This document shows, piece by piece, positions 8,229 to 17,427 of a stretch of DNA of 64,000 bases. Below the pieces are notes generated by a model, which had not been told where the DNA came from, searched no databases, and was given only the letters and a program-made list of their open reading frames with translations. Both the position numbers and the translations under genes were made by a program. The DNA lies in NCBI RefSeq assembly GCF_001698125.1, contig NZ_CP013854.1:4712001-4776000 (forward strand), read 5' to 3'. The first letter of the stretch is position 1. The number at the start of each line of letters is the position of its first letter. Source of the stretch: Pseudonocardia sp. HH130630-07. GTDB lineage: Bacteria > Actinomycetota > Actinomycetes > Mycobacteriales > Pseudonocardiaceae.

Positions 8229-10307
8229 ATGGGTAAGCACACCCGCGCCGGTCGGCGCACACGTGTCGTCCCGCGCCCGCAGGTCCGCCGCAGGCACGCG
8301 GCCCCCGCACCCGGCACGGCCCGCCGGATCGCGGCCCCGGCCGCGCTGACCGCGGTCCTGCTCGCCTCCGGCGGGACGATGGGCACCGCGTTCGCCGGTG
8401 AGGACACCTCCGGTGAGTCCGGGCGCTCGGCGGTCGACGACTGCCCGGACGGCAGCACCCCGGTCGACGGCGGGTGCGACACCGGGTCGTCCGGTGGAAC
8501 CGTGACCGGCGACGACGTGGTCCGCTCGGCGACCGGTTCCGGGCCGGGCGAGGAGAAGCAGGCCGACGGTGCCCAGGACGGGCCCGGCTCGGAGTCCGGC
8601 GACGACGACGGTTCCGGATCGGACGCCACCGAGCGCTCCGAGGGCAAGGACCGGGACGACGCCACCGAGCCGGACCGCACGGGTGATGGCGCGGTGACGG
8701 CGGCCTCGACCGGCGAGGACTCCGAGGACGAGGGCTCGACGGGGACGGAGTCGCGTGGCGGGGACTCCGACGACGAGGGATCGACCGGCGACGGCCCCGA
8801 CGGCACGGGATCCGGCGGCGACGGAACCGAGACCGAGGACGCCGACTCCGAGGGCGCCGACTCCGAGGGCGCCGACTCCGAGGGCGCCGACTCCGGCGGG
8901 TCCGACTCCGGCGGATCGAGTACCGAGGACTCCGGCTCCACGGGCTCGGGATCCGAACGTTCGGACGGTGCGGCCGATCGGGGCTCGAACACCGAAGCCA
9001 CGGACACGGCCGGCCTGTCCGGACTGCCCGGTGGCGGCGCAGCACCGACCGACGTCCTGGGTGGTGTCACCGGTGTGCTCGGCCAGGACGGCTCCCCGCT
9101 GGACGCGATCTCGGGTGTGTCCGGCTCCGGTGGACCGGAGAGCGACGCGGCGGACGACTCGCAGGACAGCGGCACCGGGGGAGGCGACGCCCCCGGGAAG
9201 GACGGCGTCCCGGCGTCCGACGGCTCCGGGGCGGACGGCACGACGTCCGCCGGGTCGAAGGACGACGCCACCGGCCCGCTCGACGCGGTCCCCGGCCTGA
9301 ACGAGCTGACCTCCGGGCTCGGCGACGCACCGGACCTGAACGCGGCCACCCAGCCCCTGACCACCCTGCCCGACCCGGCGCAGACCCTGGCCGACGCGAG
9401 TACCGGCGTCCCCGGGGCGGGACCGGCCGACTCGCTGGTGAACGGCGTCGCGGGGCTCGCGGGCAGCGCGATCGGGACCGACACGGGTACCGACGTCGGC
9501 GGTCTCCCCGGCACCGCGGACGGCGCCGGCATCGCGGGCCTCGCGAACCTGCCGTCGCTGCCCGAGCTGCCGTCCGTCCCGGGCGTCACCGACGGCAGCA
9601 CCGACGAGCTGCCGGACGTCCCCGGCGTCACCACCAGCGGTGCGCTGGCCGGGCTGAACGAGATCGCCGGCCTGCCCGACACCTCCCCGCTGACCGGCGC
9701 CGACGGCCCGCTGCCCGATCTGTCCGGGGTGGCCGAGGTCGCCGGGCTCCCGGACTACTCCGGGCTGGGCGGGCTGCCGGACATCGCCGGCGTCGTCGGC
9801 GGGCCCGGGAACGGCCCGACCGAGGTGAGCCTGGACTCGAAGAACACCGACGGCGTCAACGGGCGGGCGAGCGTCGACGACGACACCGTCACCGCGACCG
9901 CCACCGGGATGGACCCGGACGCCCGCTACGTCAGCTTCTTCTACGGTGCGACGTCCAGCGCCACCAACAACAACCCGTGCATCCTCGACGGCACGAACCC
10001 GGTGCCCGGCGGCCAGACCGTCGGCGAGTGGGAGGTCGACGAGAACGGCAACGGCACCCTGGAGGCGCCGAACCCGTCCGGGAACATGTACAAGCTCACC
10101 GGCGGCACCATGTCGATCCGCAAGGTCGAGCACGGCGTCGACTCCGCGACCGCGCTGCCGGTCAACCCGCTCAGCTACTCGCTGTCCAGCTGCGGGGAGA
10201 TGGAGCGGATCTCCACCGCGGACCCGGTGACGAACGCGGTGCCGAAGCTGCCGACGGCGAACGTGCCGGGCATTCCGTATGTCTCCGGGCCCGGGCTGGG
10301 AGGCTGA
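8229..10307 (+). CDS. secreted Asp/Ser/Gly-rich repeat protein, function unknown
   Basis: A 692-aa exported protein. ATG 8229 (MGKHTRAGRRTR) follows a GGGGGAAGGA site. A basic n-region and a hydrophobic stretch (AALTAVLLASG) end in TAFAGED, a plausible signal-peptidase site near residue 56. Next comes a long acidic low-complexity region (about residues 60-260) with tandem ADSEG units, then a Leu/Pro/Gly-rich region with repeated LPxLPxVPGV-like segments (to about residue 530). Last is a compact C-terminal domain of about 130 residues with two cysteines (NNPCILDG, SSCGEME). No sortase motif or enzyme signature is seen. It may be a wall-spanning stalk carrying the C-terminal domain; that is inference. 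Confidence 0.65.
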   Translation: MGKHTRAGRRTRVVPRPQVRRRHAAPAPGTARRIAAPAALTAVLLASGGTMGTAFAGEDTSGESGRSAVDDCPDGSTPVDGGCDTGSSGGTVTGDDVVRSATGSGPGEEKQADGAQDGPGSESGDDDGSGSDATERSEGKDRDDATEPDRTGDGAVTAASTGEDSEDEGSTGTESRGGDSDDEGSTGDGPDGTGSGGDGTETEDADSEGADSEGADSEGADSGGSDSGGSSTEDSGSTGSGSERSDGAADRGSNTEATDTAGLSGLPGGGAAPTDVLGGVTGVLGQDGSPLDAISGVSGSGGPESDAADDSQDSGTGGGDAPGKDGVPASDGSGADGTTSAGSKDDATGPLDAVPGLNELTSGLGDAPDLNAATQPLTTLPDPAQTLADASTGVPGAGPADSLVNGVAGLAGSAIGTDTGTDVGGLPGTADGAGIAGLANLPSLPELPSVPGVTDGSTDELPDVPGVTTSGALAGLNEIAGLPDTSPLTGADGPLPDLSGVAEVAGLPDYSGLGGLPDIAGVVGGPGNGPTEVSLDSKNTDGVNGRASVDDDTVTATATGMDPDARYVSFFYGATSSATNNNPCILDGTNPVPGGQTVGEWEVDENGNGTLEAPNPSGNMYKLTGGTMSIRKVEHGVDSATALPVNPLSYSLSSCGEMERISTADPVTNAVPKLPTANVPGIPYVSGPGLGG

Positions 10308-10369
10308 CGGACCGGCGCCGTCCGGAGATCACCGCGCGCCCACGCCCGCCCTGTGGTCGGATCGTCGAC

Positions 10370-11350
10370 GTGCCCAGCCTGCTCGACACCGTCCTCGACC
10401 GCACCCTGATCCCCGGCTACTCCCGGATCGGCCACCTGATCCGGCGCCGGAGCTGGACCGGCGACCGCGCCGACCCGCGCCGCTCCTCCCTCGCCGGGCG
10501 GACCGCGCTGGTGACCGGCGCCGGGGGCGGGCTGGGGGAGGCCGCCGCGACCGGGTTGGTGCGGCTCGGTGCGACCGTGCACCTGCTCGTCCGCTCGCCG
10601 GACAAGGGCCGGGCCGCCCAGGACCGGATCATCGAGGCCGTCCCGGGGCTGTCCCGGGACCGGGTCCCGGTGCAGGTCTGCGACCTCGGGGAACTGGCCG
10701 GCGTCCGGGAGTTCGCGGCCCGTTTCGCCGACGAGGTGCCGACGCTCGACGTGCTCGTGCACAACGCCGGGCTGCTCCCCGCCGAGCGGTCCGAGACGTC
10801 CGAGGGCAACGAGCTGACGCTCGCCGTGCACGTGCTGGGGCCGCTGCTGCTGACCCGCCTGCTGGCCGACACGCTGGCCGCCGGGGCGACGCGCACCGGC
10901 ACCGACTCCCGGGTGATCTTCGTGTCCTCCGGCGGTATGTACGCCCAGCCCCTGCGCGACGACGACCTGCAGTTCGCCCGCGGCGACTACGGCGGCACCG
11001 CGGCCTACGCCCGCACCAAGCGGATGCAGGTCGTGCTCACCGGCAGCCTCGCCGAGGAGCTGGCGCCGCGGAACATCACCGTGCACGCGATGCACCCCGG
11101 CTGGGCCCGCACGCCCGGGGTCACCGGGTCACTGCCGCTGTTCGACCGGGTCGTCGGCCCGGTGCTGCGGACCCCGGCCCAGGGTGCGGACACCGCCGTC
11201 TGGCTGGCCGCGGCCCCCGCCGCGGCGATCGGGACCGGCCGGTTCTGGCACGACCGGGCCGTCCGTCCGGCGCACTACCTGTCGCGCACGAAGGAGACCG
11301 CGGCGCAGCGGGATCGGTTCCTGGCCGAGGTGGACCGGCTCACCGGCTGA
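10370..11350 (+). CDS. SDR family oxidoreductase
   Basis: A 326-aa short-chain dehydrogenase/reductase with an extra N-terminal segment of about 45 residues before the Rossmann fold. The cofactor motif TGAGGGLG, the structural NAG (LVHNAGLLP), catalytic Ser in VIFVSSGGMY and YARTK (Tyr/Lys) are all present. The arrangement resembles DHRS12-like actinobacterial SDRs. GTG 10370 was chosen since it is the first start giving the conserved N-terminal extension. Its 3' end overlaps the end of the convergent TetR gene by 11 bp. Substrate unknown. Confidence 0.75.
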   Translation: MPSLLDTVLDRTLIPGYSRIGHLIRRRSWTGDRADPRRSSLAGRTALVTGAGGGLGEAAATGLVRLGATVHLLVRSPDKGRAAQDRIIEAVPGLSRDRVPVQVCDLGELAGVREFAARFADEVPTLDVLVHNAGLLPAERSETSEGNELTLAVHVLGPLLLTRLLADTLAAGATRTGTDSRVIFVSSGGMYAQPLRDDDLQFARGDYGGTAAYARTKRMQVVLTGSLAEELAPRNITVHAMHPGWARTPGVTGSLPLFDRVVGPVLRTPAQGADTAVWLAAAPAAAIGTGRFWHDRAVRPAHYLSRTKETAAQRDRFLAEVDRLTG

Positions 11351-11921
11351 CCGGTCCCTCCAGCATCGCCGACGCGGCCCGGGTCAGGTGCGCGATCACG
11401 GCCTCCGGGTCGGTGGTGCCGATCGCGCCGTCGGGGAGCAGCGGCCGGGCCAGGCTGAGCCCCAGCAGCCAGGTGAGCAGCAGTTCCGCGCGCAGTTCGG
11501 CGTCGCGCCGGTCGATCGCGCCGGTGGCGAGCGCGGCGAACGCCGCCGTGTAGGCCCCGGCGAGCTCGGCCCGGACCGCCGCGGCCGCCTCGGAGGTCCC
11601 CGCCGACCGGACGAGCGAGCCGAACAGGTCGTGCGCGGGCGCGTCGTCGTCCTCGAGGATCGAGCGCAGCGTCCGCTCCAGCAGCTGCTCGGGTGGGCCG
11701 CCGTTCAGGATGAGCAGGGCCCGCTCCGCCGCGACCCGGGTGAACAGCGCGTCCTTGCTGCCGAAGTGGCGGAACAGCAGCGCCTGGTTCACCCCGGCCC
11801 GCTCGGCGATCGCCCGCACGGACGTCCGGTCGTAGCCGTGCTCGGTGAACAGGTCGGCGGCCGCGGCGAGCAGCGCCTGCCGGGTCGCCTCGCCGGAACG
11901 GGCGGGAGGTGCGGCGGTCAC
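11340..11921 (-). CDS. TetR/AcrR family transcriptional regulator
   Basis: A 193-aa one-component repressor. The N-terminal helix-turn-helix covers about residues 12-58, with RTSVRAIAERAGVNQALLFRHF cut here to its hallmark AIAERAGVNQALLFRHFG. The C-terminal ligand-binding part is Ala/Leu-rich. GTG 11921 is preceded by GAGAGGAG. It converges on the SDR gene and is divergent from the DUF5709-type gene. Its targets are not evident; no clear palindrome stands out in its own upstream region. Confidence 0.8.
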   Translation of the reverse strand: MTAAPPARSGEATRQALLAAAADLFTEHGYDRTSVRAIAERAGVNQALLFRHFGSKDALFTRVAAERALLILNGGPPEQLLERTLRSILEDDDAPAHDLFGSLVRSAGTSEAAAAVRAELAGAYTAAFAALATGAIDRRDAELRAELLLTWLLGLSLARPLLPDGAIGTTDPEAVIAHLTRAASAMLEGPVSR

Positions 11922-12082
11922 GGGGCAGGTGCTCCTCTCGGTCGGCCTCGGCCGAGGCGTCCCGGCTCGTGGCGGCGGATCCGACGGACGGACGGTAGCG
12001 CCCGACGACCGGCGCATGATCGGCGAGGGCGGCGGGTACCTCGCGGTGAACCGTGGACGAACACCGAGGGAGACAGGACCTG

Positions 12083-12589
12083 ATGGCCGCAGGCGAGGAG
12101 AACGAGTTCCAGCCGGAGGCGCCGGACATGGCGTCGGCACTGCAGCTGGACACCGACGAGGCCCTCACCGGTCCTTCCGACAGCGACCCGCTGGACTCCG
12201 GCTACGTCCCGCCGGACCGGCCGTACGGGGTCGAGGACAACGCCGTCACCCCGGCCGGTGAACGCGAGGGCGAGAGCCTGGACGAGCGGCTCGCGAAGGA
12301 GCTGCCGGACGAGCCGCTCGCGACCGATCCGGGCCGGTCCGGGCGGCTGGTGAGCGCGACCGACTCGCCGGCCGGTGACCCGGCGACCGACGTCGAGGCC
12401 GTCGAGGTCGGGATCGACGGCGGCGCGGCGAGCGCCGAGGAGGCCGCGGTGCACGACGCCGACGTGGCCGTCGAGCCGGTCCTCGACGAGACCCCCACCG
12501 GGGACCCCGAGGTCAGCGCGCAGCTGGCGGAGGACGCCGACCACGCGGACGAGGCGGCGGCGGACGCCGAGCGCGACGCCCGCAGCTGA
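12083..12589 (+). CDS. DUF5709-type acidic protein, function unknown
   Basis: A 168-aa very acidic, probably disordered cytoplasmic protein. The segment DPLDSGYVPPDRPYGVED followed by ESLDERLAKELPDE is the signature of a family found widely in actinobacteria (DUF5709). ATG 12083 is preferred over GTG 12053 because a GGGAGACAGG site sits just before it. No catalytic or membrane features are seen. Confidence 0.7.
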   Translation: MAAGEENEFQPEAPDMASALQLDTDEALTGPSDSDPLDSGYVPPDRPYGVEDNAVTPAGEREGESLDERLAKELPDEPLATDPGRSGRLVSATDSPAGDPATDVEAVEVGIDGGAASAEEAAVHDADVAVEPVLDETPTGDPEVSAQLAEDADHADEAAADAERDARS

Positions 12590-12610
12590 GGCACCCGGCG
12601 GCGCCGTCGG

Positions 12611-13021
12611 TCAGGCGGCGCTGCCGGTCACGCGGGCGATGGCGGCATCCATGTCGAGGTGGTCGTTCTCCTCGCCGAGATCGACGATCTCCAGGGAGCC
12701 GTCGACGAACTGGGCCAGCAGGTCGCGGTCGACCTCCAGGACGGCGGAGCCGCCGTCGGAGCGGATCTCGATCTCCACCACGTCGTAACCGTCGATCCGG
12801 CGCGGCGCCAGCCGGATGTCACCGATGCCGGTCGGCGTGGTCAGCCCCTCGATCACCAGGTCGCGGGCGACGAGCCACTCGACCCACCGGTCGCCGGAGC
12901 GGCGCACCGAGAACGAGATCGCGAACGGGTCCGACGCGCGGTACAGCCAGCGGCTGACGATCGGGGACGGCTGGCCGTGCAGCACGGTGAAGACGTCCTG
13001 CTGGATCGAGTCGCTGGTCAT
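12611..13021 (-). CDS. SsgA family sporulation/cell-division regulator
   Basis: A 136-aa SsgA-like protein (SALP). In streptomycetes such proteins direct septum placement by recruiting FtsZ and handle peptidoglycan at division. The family features WLYRASDPFAISF, WVEWLVARDLV and the acidic C-terminal region are present, and the length is normal. ATG 13021 follows GGAAGGGG. The protein is nearest in length and layout to SsgB, but assignment within the family is not secure. It stands alone. Confidence 0.85.
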   Translation of the reverse strand: MTSDSIQQDVFTVLHGQPSPIVSRWLYRASDPFAISFSVRRSGDRWVEWLVARDLVIEGLTTPTGIGDIRLAPRRIDGYDVVEIEIRSDGGSAVLEVDRDLLAQFVDGSLEIVDLGEENDHLDMDAAIARVTGSAA

Positions 13022-13239
13022 CGTGCCGCCCCTTCCAGAGCCCCGCCCGGTCGCCGTCGGTGTGCGACCGCCTCACGATGACCATCGTCCGCGCCCGCCC
13101 CGGCGCTGCACTTTCCGGGTGGATTCACCCGTTCGAGCCATTCGATGTTCACCTGAGCGTAGCCGTCCGGTTCGGCAGGCGTGTCGATGTGCCCGGAGCG
13201 TGCTCGGGCGGCGACCGGCCGTGGTGGAGGCGGGGTCGA

Positions 13240-13887
13240 TCAGTGCCGGTCGACCCGGGTGACCAGCCAGACGCCGCCGTCGCCGGGCCGGACGGTCTGT
13301 TCCAGCACCACGGTGGCCCGCGCGGGCGAGCGCCCTTCGGCGATGTCGAACCGGCCGGTGTCGATCCAGGTCAGCTTCGGGTTGCGGTAGCCGAGCTCGG
13401 AGCCGACGTAGGAGATCGCGACCTCCTCCGGGTCGAGCAGCCACGGGTCGCCGCCACGGTCGGCCTGCTCCTGCATCCGCCGGGCGGCCGCCGCGTCCCC
13501 GGCCGGCCACAGGGGACCCGCCGCCGGGGCCGGCGCACCGTCGCGGGCGGCGCCGCCCCCGCCGTCGTTCCCTGGGGGACGGCCGGCGGGCGGTGCCGGC
13601 GGTGCGGCCTCCGGGGCGGTGCGGGTCGTGCTCGGCGCGGCCTCGGGTTCCGGGCTCGCCGACGTCGGCGACGGTGCCGCGGACGAGGTCGTGGGCGGCG
13701 GGGCCGGGCTCGGTGGCGGGGCGGCGGGCAGCGGTCCGCCACCGCACGCGGCGAGCAGCAGGACCAGCACCAGCAGGGCCAGGCCGACGGACGTCCCGCG
13801 CAGCAGCAGCCGCGGGCCGGGACGCAGCCCGGGGCCGTCGACGCTCCCGGAACCCGGGGTCGCCTTCGGCAGGTTCGGCACGGACAC
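13240..13887 (-). CDS. putative lipoprotein, unknown function
   Basis: A 215-aa protein with a hydrophobic segment (VGLALLVLVLLLAAC) ending in a lipobox-like LAAC near residue 48, so it is probably lipid-anchored outside the membrane. The n-region before it is unusually long. A Pro/Ala/Ser/Thr-rich linker of about 80 residues follows, then a conserved-looking C-terminal domain of about 90 residues (PWLLDPEEVAISYVGSELG, TVVLEQTVRPGDGGVWLV). GTG 13887 is the start used; a second GTG lies two codons downstream. No enzymatic motif is recognised. Confidence 0.6.
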   Translation of the reverse strand: MSVPNLPKATPGSGSVDGPGLRPGPRLLLRGTSVGLALLVLVLLLAACGGGPLPAAPPPSPAPPPTTSSAAPSPTSASPEPEAAPSTTRTAPEAAPPAPPAGRPPGNDGGGGAARDGAPAPAAGPLWPAGDAAAARRMQEQADRGGDPWLLDPEEVAISYVGSELGYRNPKLTWIDTGRFDIAEGRSPARATVVLEQTVRPGDGGVWLVTRVDRH

Positions 13888-14080
13888 GCGGGAACCATAC
13901 GGTCGGCGACCGTGCTGTCGCGCGTCACAGCGCCCGCACGATCCGGTGATCGGTGCCCCGTCCCGCGGCGAGGACCACGGGCGCAGGGACTGCCCCGTGG
14001 GGCCGGAGTGATTAGGGTCGCCCGCGACACGGCCGGGGAACGCCCCGGCGCGACGCACGAGCCCGACGAGGTGCACAGCC

Positions 14081-15784
14081 ATGGCGTCTGCCACCGGTAG
14101 CACGGCGACGGAGGAGTTCCTCGCCGCCCGCGACTTCCTGATCGCCCACCGCGAGGACTACGACACCGCCTACCGCGACTTCCGGTGGCCGGAGCTCGCC
14201 GAGTTCAACTTCGCGCTGGACCACTTCGACGTCGTCGCCGCCGATCCCGAGCGGGGCGCCCGCCGGGCACTGTGGATCGTCGAGCAGGACGGGTCGCAGG
14301 CGCACTGGACCTACGTCGAGCTGGCGGAGCGGTCGAACCGGGTGGCGAACTGGCTGCGGGCCCAGGGCGTGGCCCGCGGCGACCGGATCATCCTGATGCT
14401 CGGCAACCAGCTGGAGCTGTGGGAGACGTTGCTCGCGGCGATGAAGCTGGGTGCCGTCGTCATCCCGGCGACCACCCTGCTCACCTCGTCGGACCTGCAG
14501 GACCGGGTGGACCGCGGGGGCGCCCGGCACGTCGTCGTCGGGGCCGGGGACACCGCCAAGTTCGACGACGTCGACGGCGACTACACGCCGATCGCCGTCG
14601 GCGGTGCGGTCGAGGGCTGGCGGGACTTCTCGGGCGAGGCCTACGACGCCGACCCGGCGTTCACCCCGGACGGGCCCACCTCGGCGTCGGACACGCTGTT
14701 GCTGTACTTCACCTCCGGCACCACCTCGAAGCCGAAGCTGGTGGAGCACACGCACGTCTCCTACCCGGTCGGGCACCTGTCCACGATGTACTGGATCGGG
14801 CTGCAGCCCGGCGACGTGCACCTCAACATCTCCTCGCCCGGCTGGGCCAAGCACGCCTGGTCCAACGTGTTCGCACCGTGGATCGCCGAGTCGACGGTGC
14901 TGGTGATGAACTACGCGAAGTTCGACGCCGAGTCCGTGCTCGGCGTGCTCGACTCGTGCGGGGTGACGAGCTTCTGCGCGCCCCCGACGGTGTGGCGGAT
15001 GCTCATCCAGACCGACCTCACGACGCTGGCCACGCCGCCGGACAAGGTCATGGGCGCCGGTGAGCCGCTCAACCCGGAGATCATCGAGCAGGTCGAGCGC
15101 GCCTGGGGCCGGACGATCCGCGACGGGTTCGGGCAGACCGAGACCACCCTGCAGATCGGGAACCCGCCCGGCCAGGAGCTCAAGCCGGGCTCGATGGGGC
15201 GGCCGATGCCGGGCTACGTCGTCGCGCTGGTCGACCCGTCCTCCGGGACGGTCGGCGACGAGGGCGAGATCTGCCTCGACCTCGACCACCGCCCGGTCGC
15301 CCTGATGGTCGGCTACGCCGACGACCCGGAGCGCAACGCCGAGGCGATGGCCGGTGGGCACTACCACACCGGCGACGTCGGGTCCCGCGACGAGCGGGGC
15401 TACATCACCTACGTCGGCCGGGCCGACGACGTGTTCAAGGCCAGCGACTACCGGATCAGCCCGTTCGAGCTGGAGAGCGTGCTGATCGAGCACCCGGCGG
15501 TCGCCGAGGCCGCCGTCGTGCCCTCGCCCGACCCGGTGCGCCTCGCGGTGCCGAAGGCCTACGTCGTGCTCGCCGCGGGCCACGAGCCGGACGAGGCGAC
15601 GGCGCGGGAGATCCTGCAGTTCGCCTACGACAACCTGGCCCCCTACAAGCGGGTCCGGCGCCTGGAGTTCTTCGAGCTGCCGAAGACGATCTCCGGCAAG
15701 ATCCGCCGGGTCGAGCTGCGCGGGCGCGAGGAGGAGATCCACTCCGACCCGGACGCCCGGCCGTCCTCGGAGTACACCCTCTGA
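14081..15784 (+). CDS. AMP-binding acyl-CoA synthetase
   Basis: A 567-aa ANL-superfamily ligase activating a carboxylate to acyl-AMP and then acyl-CoA. The AMP-binding P-loop (YFTSGTTSKPK), FGQTETT, the YHTGDVGSRDERGY hinge region and C-terminal KTISGKIRR with its catalytic lysine are intact. The sequence layout (long N-terminus, WAKHAWSNVFAPW) resembles medium-chain acyl-CoA or acetyl-CoA-synthetase-like enzymes. ATG 14081 is used. It overlaps nothing on its strand, and its neighbours give no clear pathway, so the substrate is open. Confidence 0.8.
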   Translation: MASATGSTATEEFLAARDFLIAHREDYDTAYRDFRWPELAEFNFALDHFDVVAADPERGARRALWIVEQDGSQAHWTYVELAERSNRVANWLRAQGVARGDRIILMLGNQLELWETLLAAMKLGAVVIPATTLLTSSDLQDRVDRGGARHVVVGAGDTAKFDDVDGDYTPIAVGGAVEGWRDFSGEAYDADPAFTPDGPTSASDTLLLYFTSGTTSKPKLVEHTHVSYPVGHLSTMYWIGLQPGDVHLNISSPGWAKHAWSNVFAPWIAESTVLVMNYAKFDAESVLGVLDSCGVTSFCAPPTVWRMLIQTDLTTLATPPDKVMGAGEPLNPEIIEQVERAWGRTIRDGFGQTETTLQIGNPPGQELKPGSMGRPMPGYVVALVDPSSGTVGDEGEICLDLDHRPVALMVGYADDPERNAEAMAGGHYHTGDVGSRDERGYITYVGRADDVFKASDYRISPFELESVLIEHPAVAEAAVVPSPDPVRLAVPKAYVVLAAGHEPDEATAREILQFAYDNLAPYKRVRRLEFFELPKTISGKIRRVELRGREEEIHSDPDARPSSEYTL

Positions 15785-15788
15785 CGGT

Positions 15789-16418
15789 TCAGCCCTCGAA
15801 GTGCCCCGGCCAGTCCTGGTAGGGGATGCGGCTGATCTCCACGACCTCCCCGAGCCGGGACCACTCGTTGCGGCCGAGCCGGGCGAGCGGGGCGAGCCGG
15901 CGCACGTCCGGGAGGCTGGTGCCGCGCTCGTCGGTGGTGAAGACGTCGGAGTCGATCGCGGCGTGGGTGACCCGGCCGATCACCACCGTCGAGTCGCCGA
16001 GCTCGACGATCGCGTGCCGGACGCACTCCAGCGCGACCGGGGACTCGGCGACCCGCGGCGGTGCGACCGTCGTGCTGGGTTCCGGGGTCAGCCCGGCCGA
16101 GGCGAACTCGCTGATCTCGGCGGGGAAGTCGGTCGCGGTGGCGTTGATCCGCTCGAACATCGGCTCGCCGGCCAGGCACACGACGAACTCGCCGGTCGCG
16201 GAGACGTTGCGCAGCGAGTCCTTCTTCCCGACCGAGGTGAACTGGACCATGGGCGGGTCCACGCAGGACACCGTGAAGAACGAGTGCGGAGCGAGGTTGT
16301 CGACGCCGTCGGCGGAGCGGGTGGACACCCAGGCGATCGGGCGGGGGACGACCACGCTGGTGAGGAGCTTGTAGAACGGGCGGGCGCCCATCCCGTCGGG
16401 TGTCAGGTCCGTGCGCAT
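15789..16418 (-). CDS. flavin reductase-like FMN-binding protein
   Basis: A 209-aa split-barrel FMN-binding protein of the flavin reductase family. The core HSFFTVSCVDPPMVQFTS and the NVSATGEFVVCLAG stretch are characteristic. Members either supply reduced flavin to monooxygenases or act as NAD(P)H:flavin oxidoreductases. ATG 16418 starts with MRTDLTPDGMGARPFY. It converges with the acyl-CoA synthetase gene (gap 4 bp) and is divergent from cobD. No partner oxygenase is adjacent. Confidence 0.8.
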   Translation of the reverse strand: MRTDLTPDGMGARPFYKLLTSVVVPRPIAWVSTRSADGVDNLAPHSFFTVSCVDPPMVQFTSVGKKDSLRNVSATGEFVVCLAGEPMFERINATATDFPAEISEFASAGLTPEPSTTVAPPRVAESPVALECVRHAIVELGDSTVVIGRVTHAAIDSDVFTTDERGTSLPDVRRLAPLARLGRNEWSRLGEVVEISRIPYQDWPGHFEG

Positions 16419-16469
16419 GGCCACGATCCTGCCCGGCCGTGGCGGGCGCCGCCGATCTACCGTGGTCGG

Positions 16470-17423
16470 GTGCGTGCACGCGCCCGGGCGGCCGGGCTGG
16501 CGATCGGCGTCCTCGCCGACCTGGTGTTCGGCGACCCGCGCCGCGGGCACCCGGTGGCGGGTCTCGGCACGGTCGCGACCGCCCTGGAACGGCGGGTGTA
16601 CCGCGACTCCCGGATCGCCGGGGCCGGGTACACCGCGGTGCTGACCGGCGCGACGGTGACCGCCGGTGTGCTGGTGGAACGGGTGCTGCGGCGCGGCGGT
16701 CCCGGGTACGGCGCGGCCGCCACCGCCGCGGCGACCTGGGCGGTGCTCGGTGGCACCTCGCTCATCCGGGAGGGCTCCGCGCTCGCCGGCGCACTGGACG
16801 CGGGCGACACGACCGCGGCCCGCGCTCGGATCCCCAGCCTGTGCTCGCGCGACCCGCTGTCGCTGGACGCCGGTGGGATGGCCAGGGCCGGTGTGGAGTC
16901 GCTGGCCGAGAACACCTCGGACGCCGTCGTCGGGCCACTGGTGTGGGGGGCCGTCGCCGGGATCCCCGGGCTGCTCGGCTACCGCGCGGTCAACACGCTG
17001 GACGCGATGGTCGGCTACCGGTCCGAGCGGTACCTGCGCTTCGGGTGGGCGTCGGCCCGGCTCGACGACCTCGCCAACCTCGTGCCGTCGCGGATCACCG
17101 CGCTGCTCACCGTCGCGCTCGCGCCGCTGGTCGGCGGGGACCCGCGGGCCGCGGTGCGGGCCTGGCGCCGGGACGCGGCCGGGCACCCCAGCCCGAACGC
17201 CGGCCCGGTCGAGGCGACGGCGGCCGGCGCGCTCGGCCTGCGGCTCGGCGGGGCGACCTCCTACGCACACGGCACCGAGCACCGGCCGGTGCTGGGCGAC
17301 GGCGCCGCGCCCTCGGTCGCCGACCTGCACCGGGCCGCTCGGTTGTCCCGGGCGGTCGCAGCGGCCGCCGGGGTGCTGGCGGTCGCGGTGGCGGCGGCCC
17401 GGACCGGTGACGTGGTTGGCTGA
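16470..17423 (+). CDS. cobD: adenosylcobinamide-phosphate synthase CobD/CbiB
   Basis: A 317-aa integral membrane enzyme that joins the aminopropanol arm (or its phosphate) to adenosylcobyric acid. Family motifs include LADLVFGDPRRGHPVAGLG at the N-terminus, SLAENTSDAVVGPL, GYRAVNTLDAMVGYRSERY and HPSPNAGPVEA. Several hydrophobic helices fit membrane insertion. GTG 16470 begins MRARARAAG. The following hydrolase gene starts 4 bases after the stop, so the two are likely co-transcribed. Confidence 0.9.
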   Translation: MRARARAAGLAIGVLADLVFGDPRRGHPVAGLGTVATALERRVYRDSRIAGAGYTAVLTGATVTAGVLVERVLRRGGPGYGAAATAAATWAVLGGTSLIREGSALAGALDAGDTTAARARIPSLCSRDPLSLDAGGMARAGVESLAENTSDAVVGPLVWGAVAGIPGLLGYRAVNTLDAMVGYRSERYLRFGWASARLDDLANLVPSRITALLTVALAPLVGGDPRAAVRAWRRDAAGHPSPNAGPVEATAAGALGLRLGGATSYAHGTEHRPVLGDGAAPSVADLHRAARLSRAVAAAAGVLAVAVAAARTGDVVG

Positions 17424-17427
17424 CGCC

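Noticed and set aside
13116..13131. Hairpin CGGGTG-GATT-CACCCG upstream of the SsgA-like gene
   Set aside because: Only 6-bp arms in very GC-rich DNA; could arise by chance.
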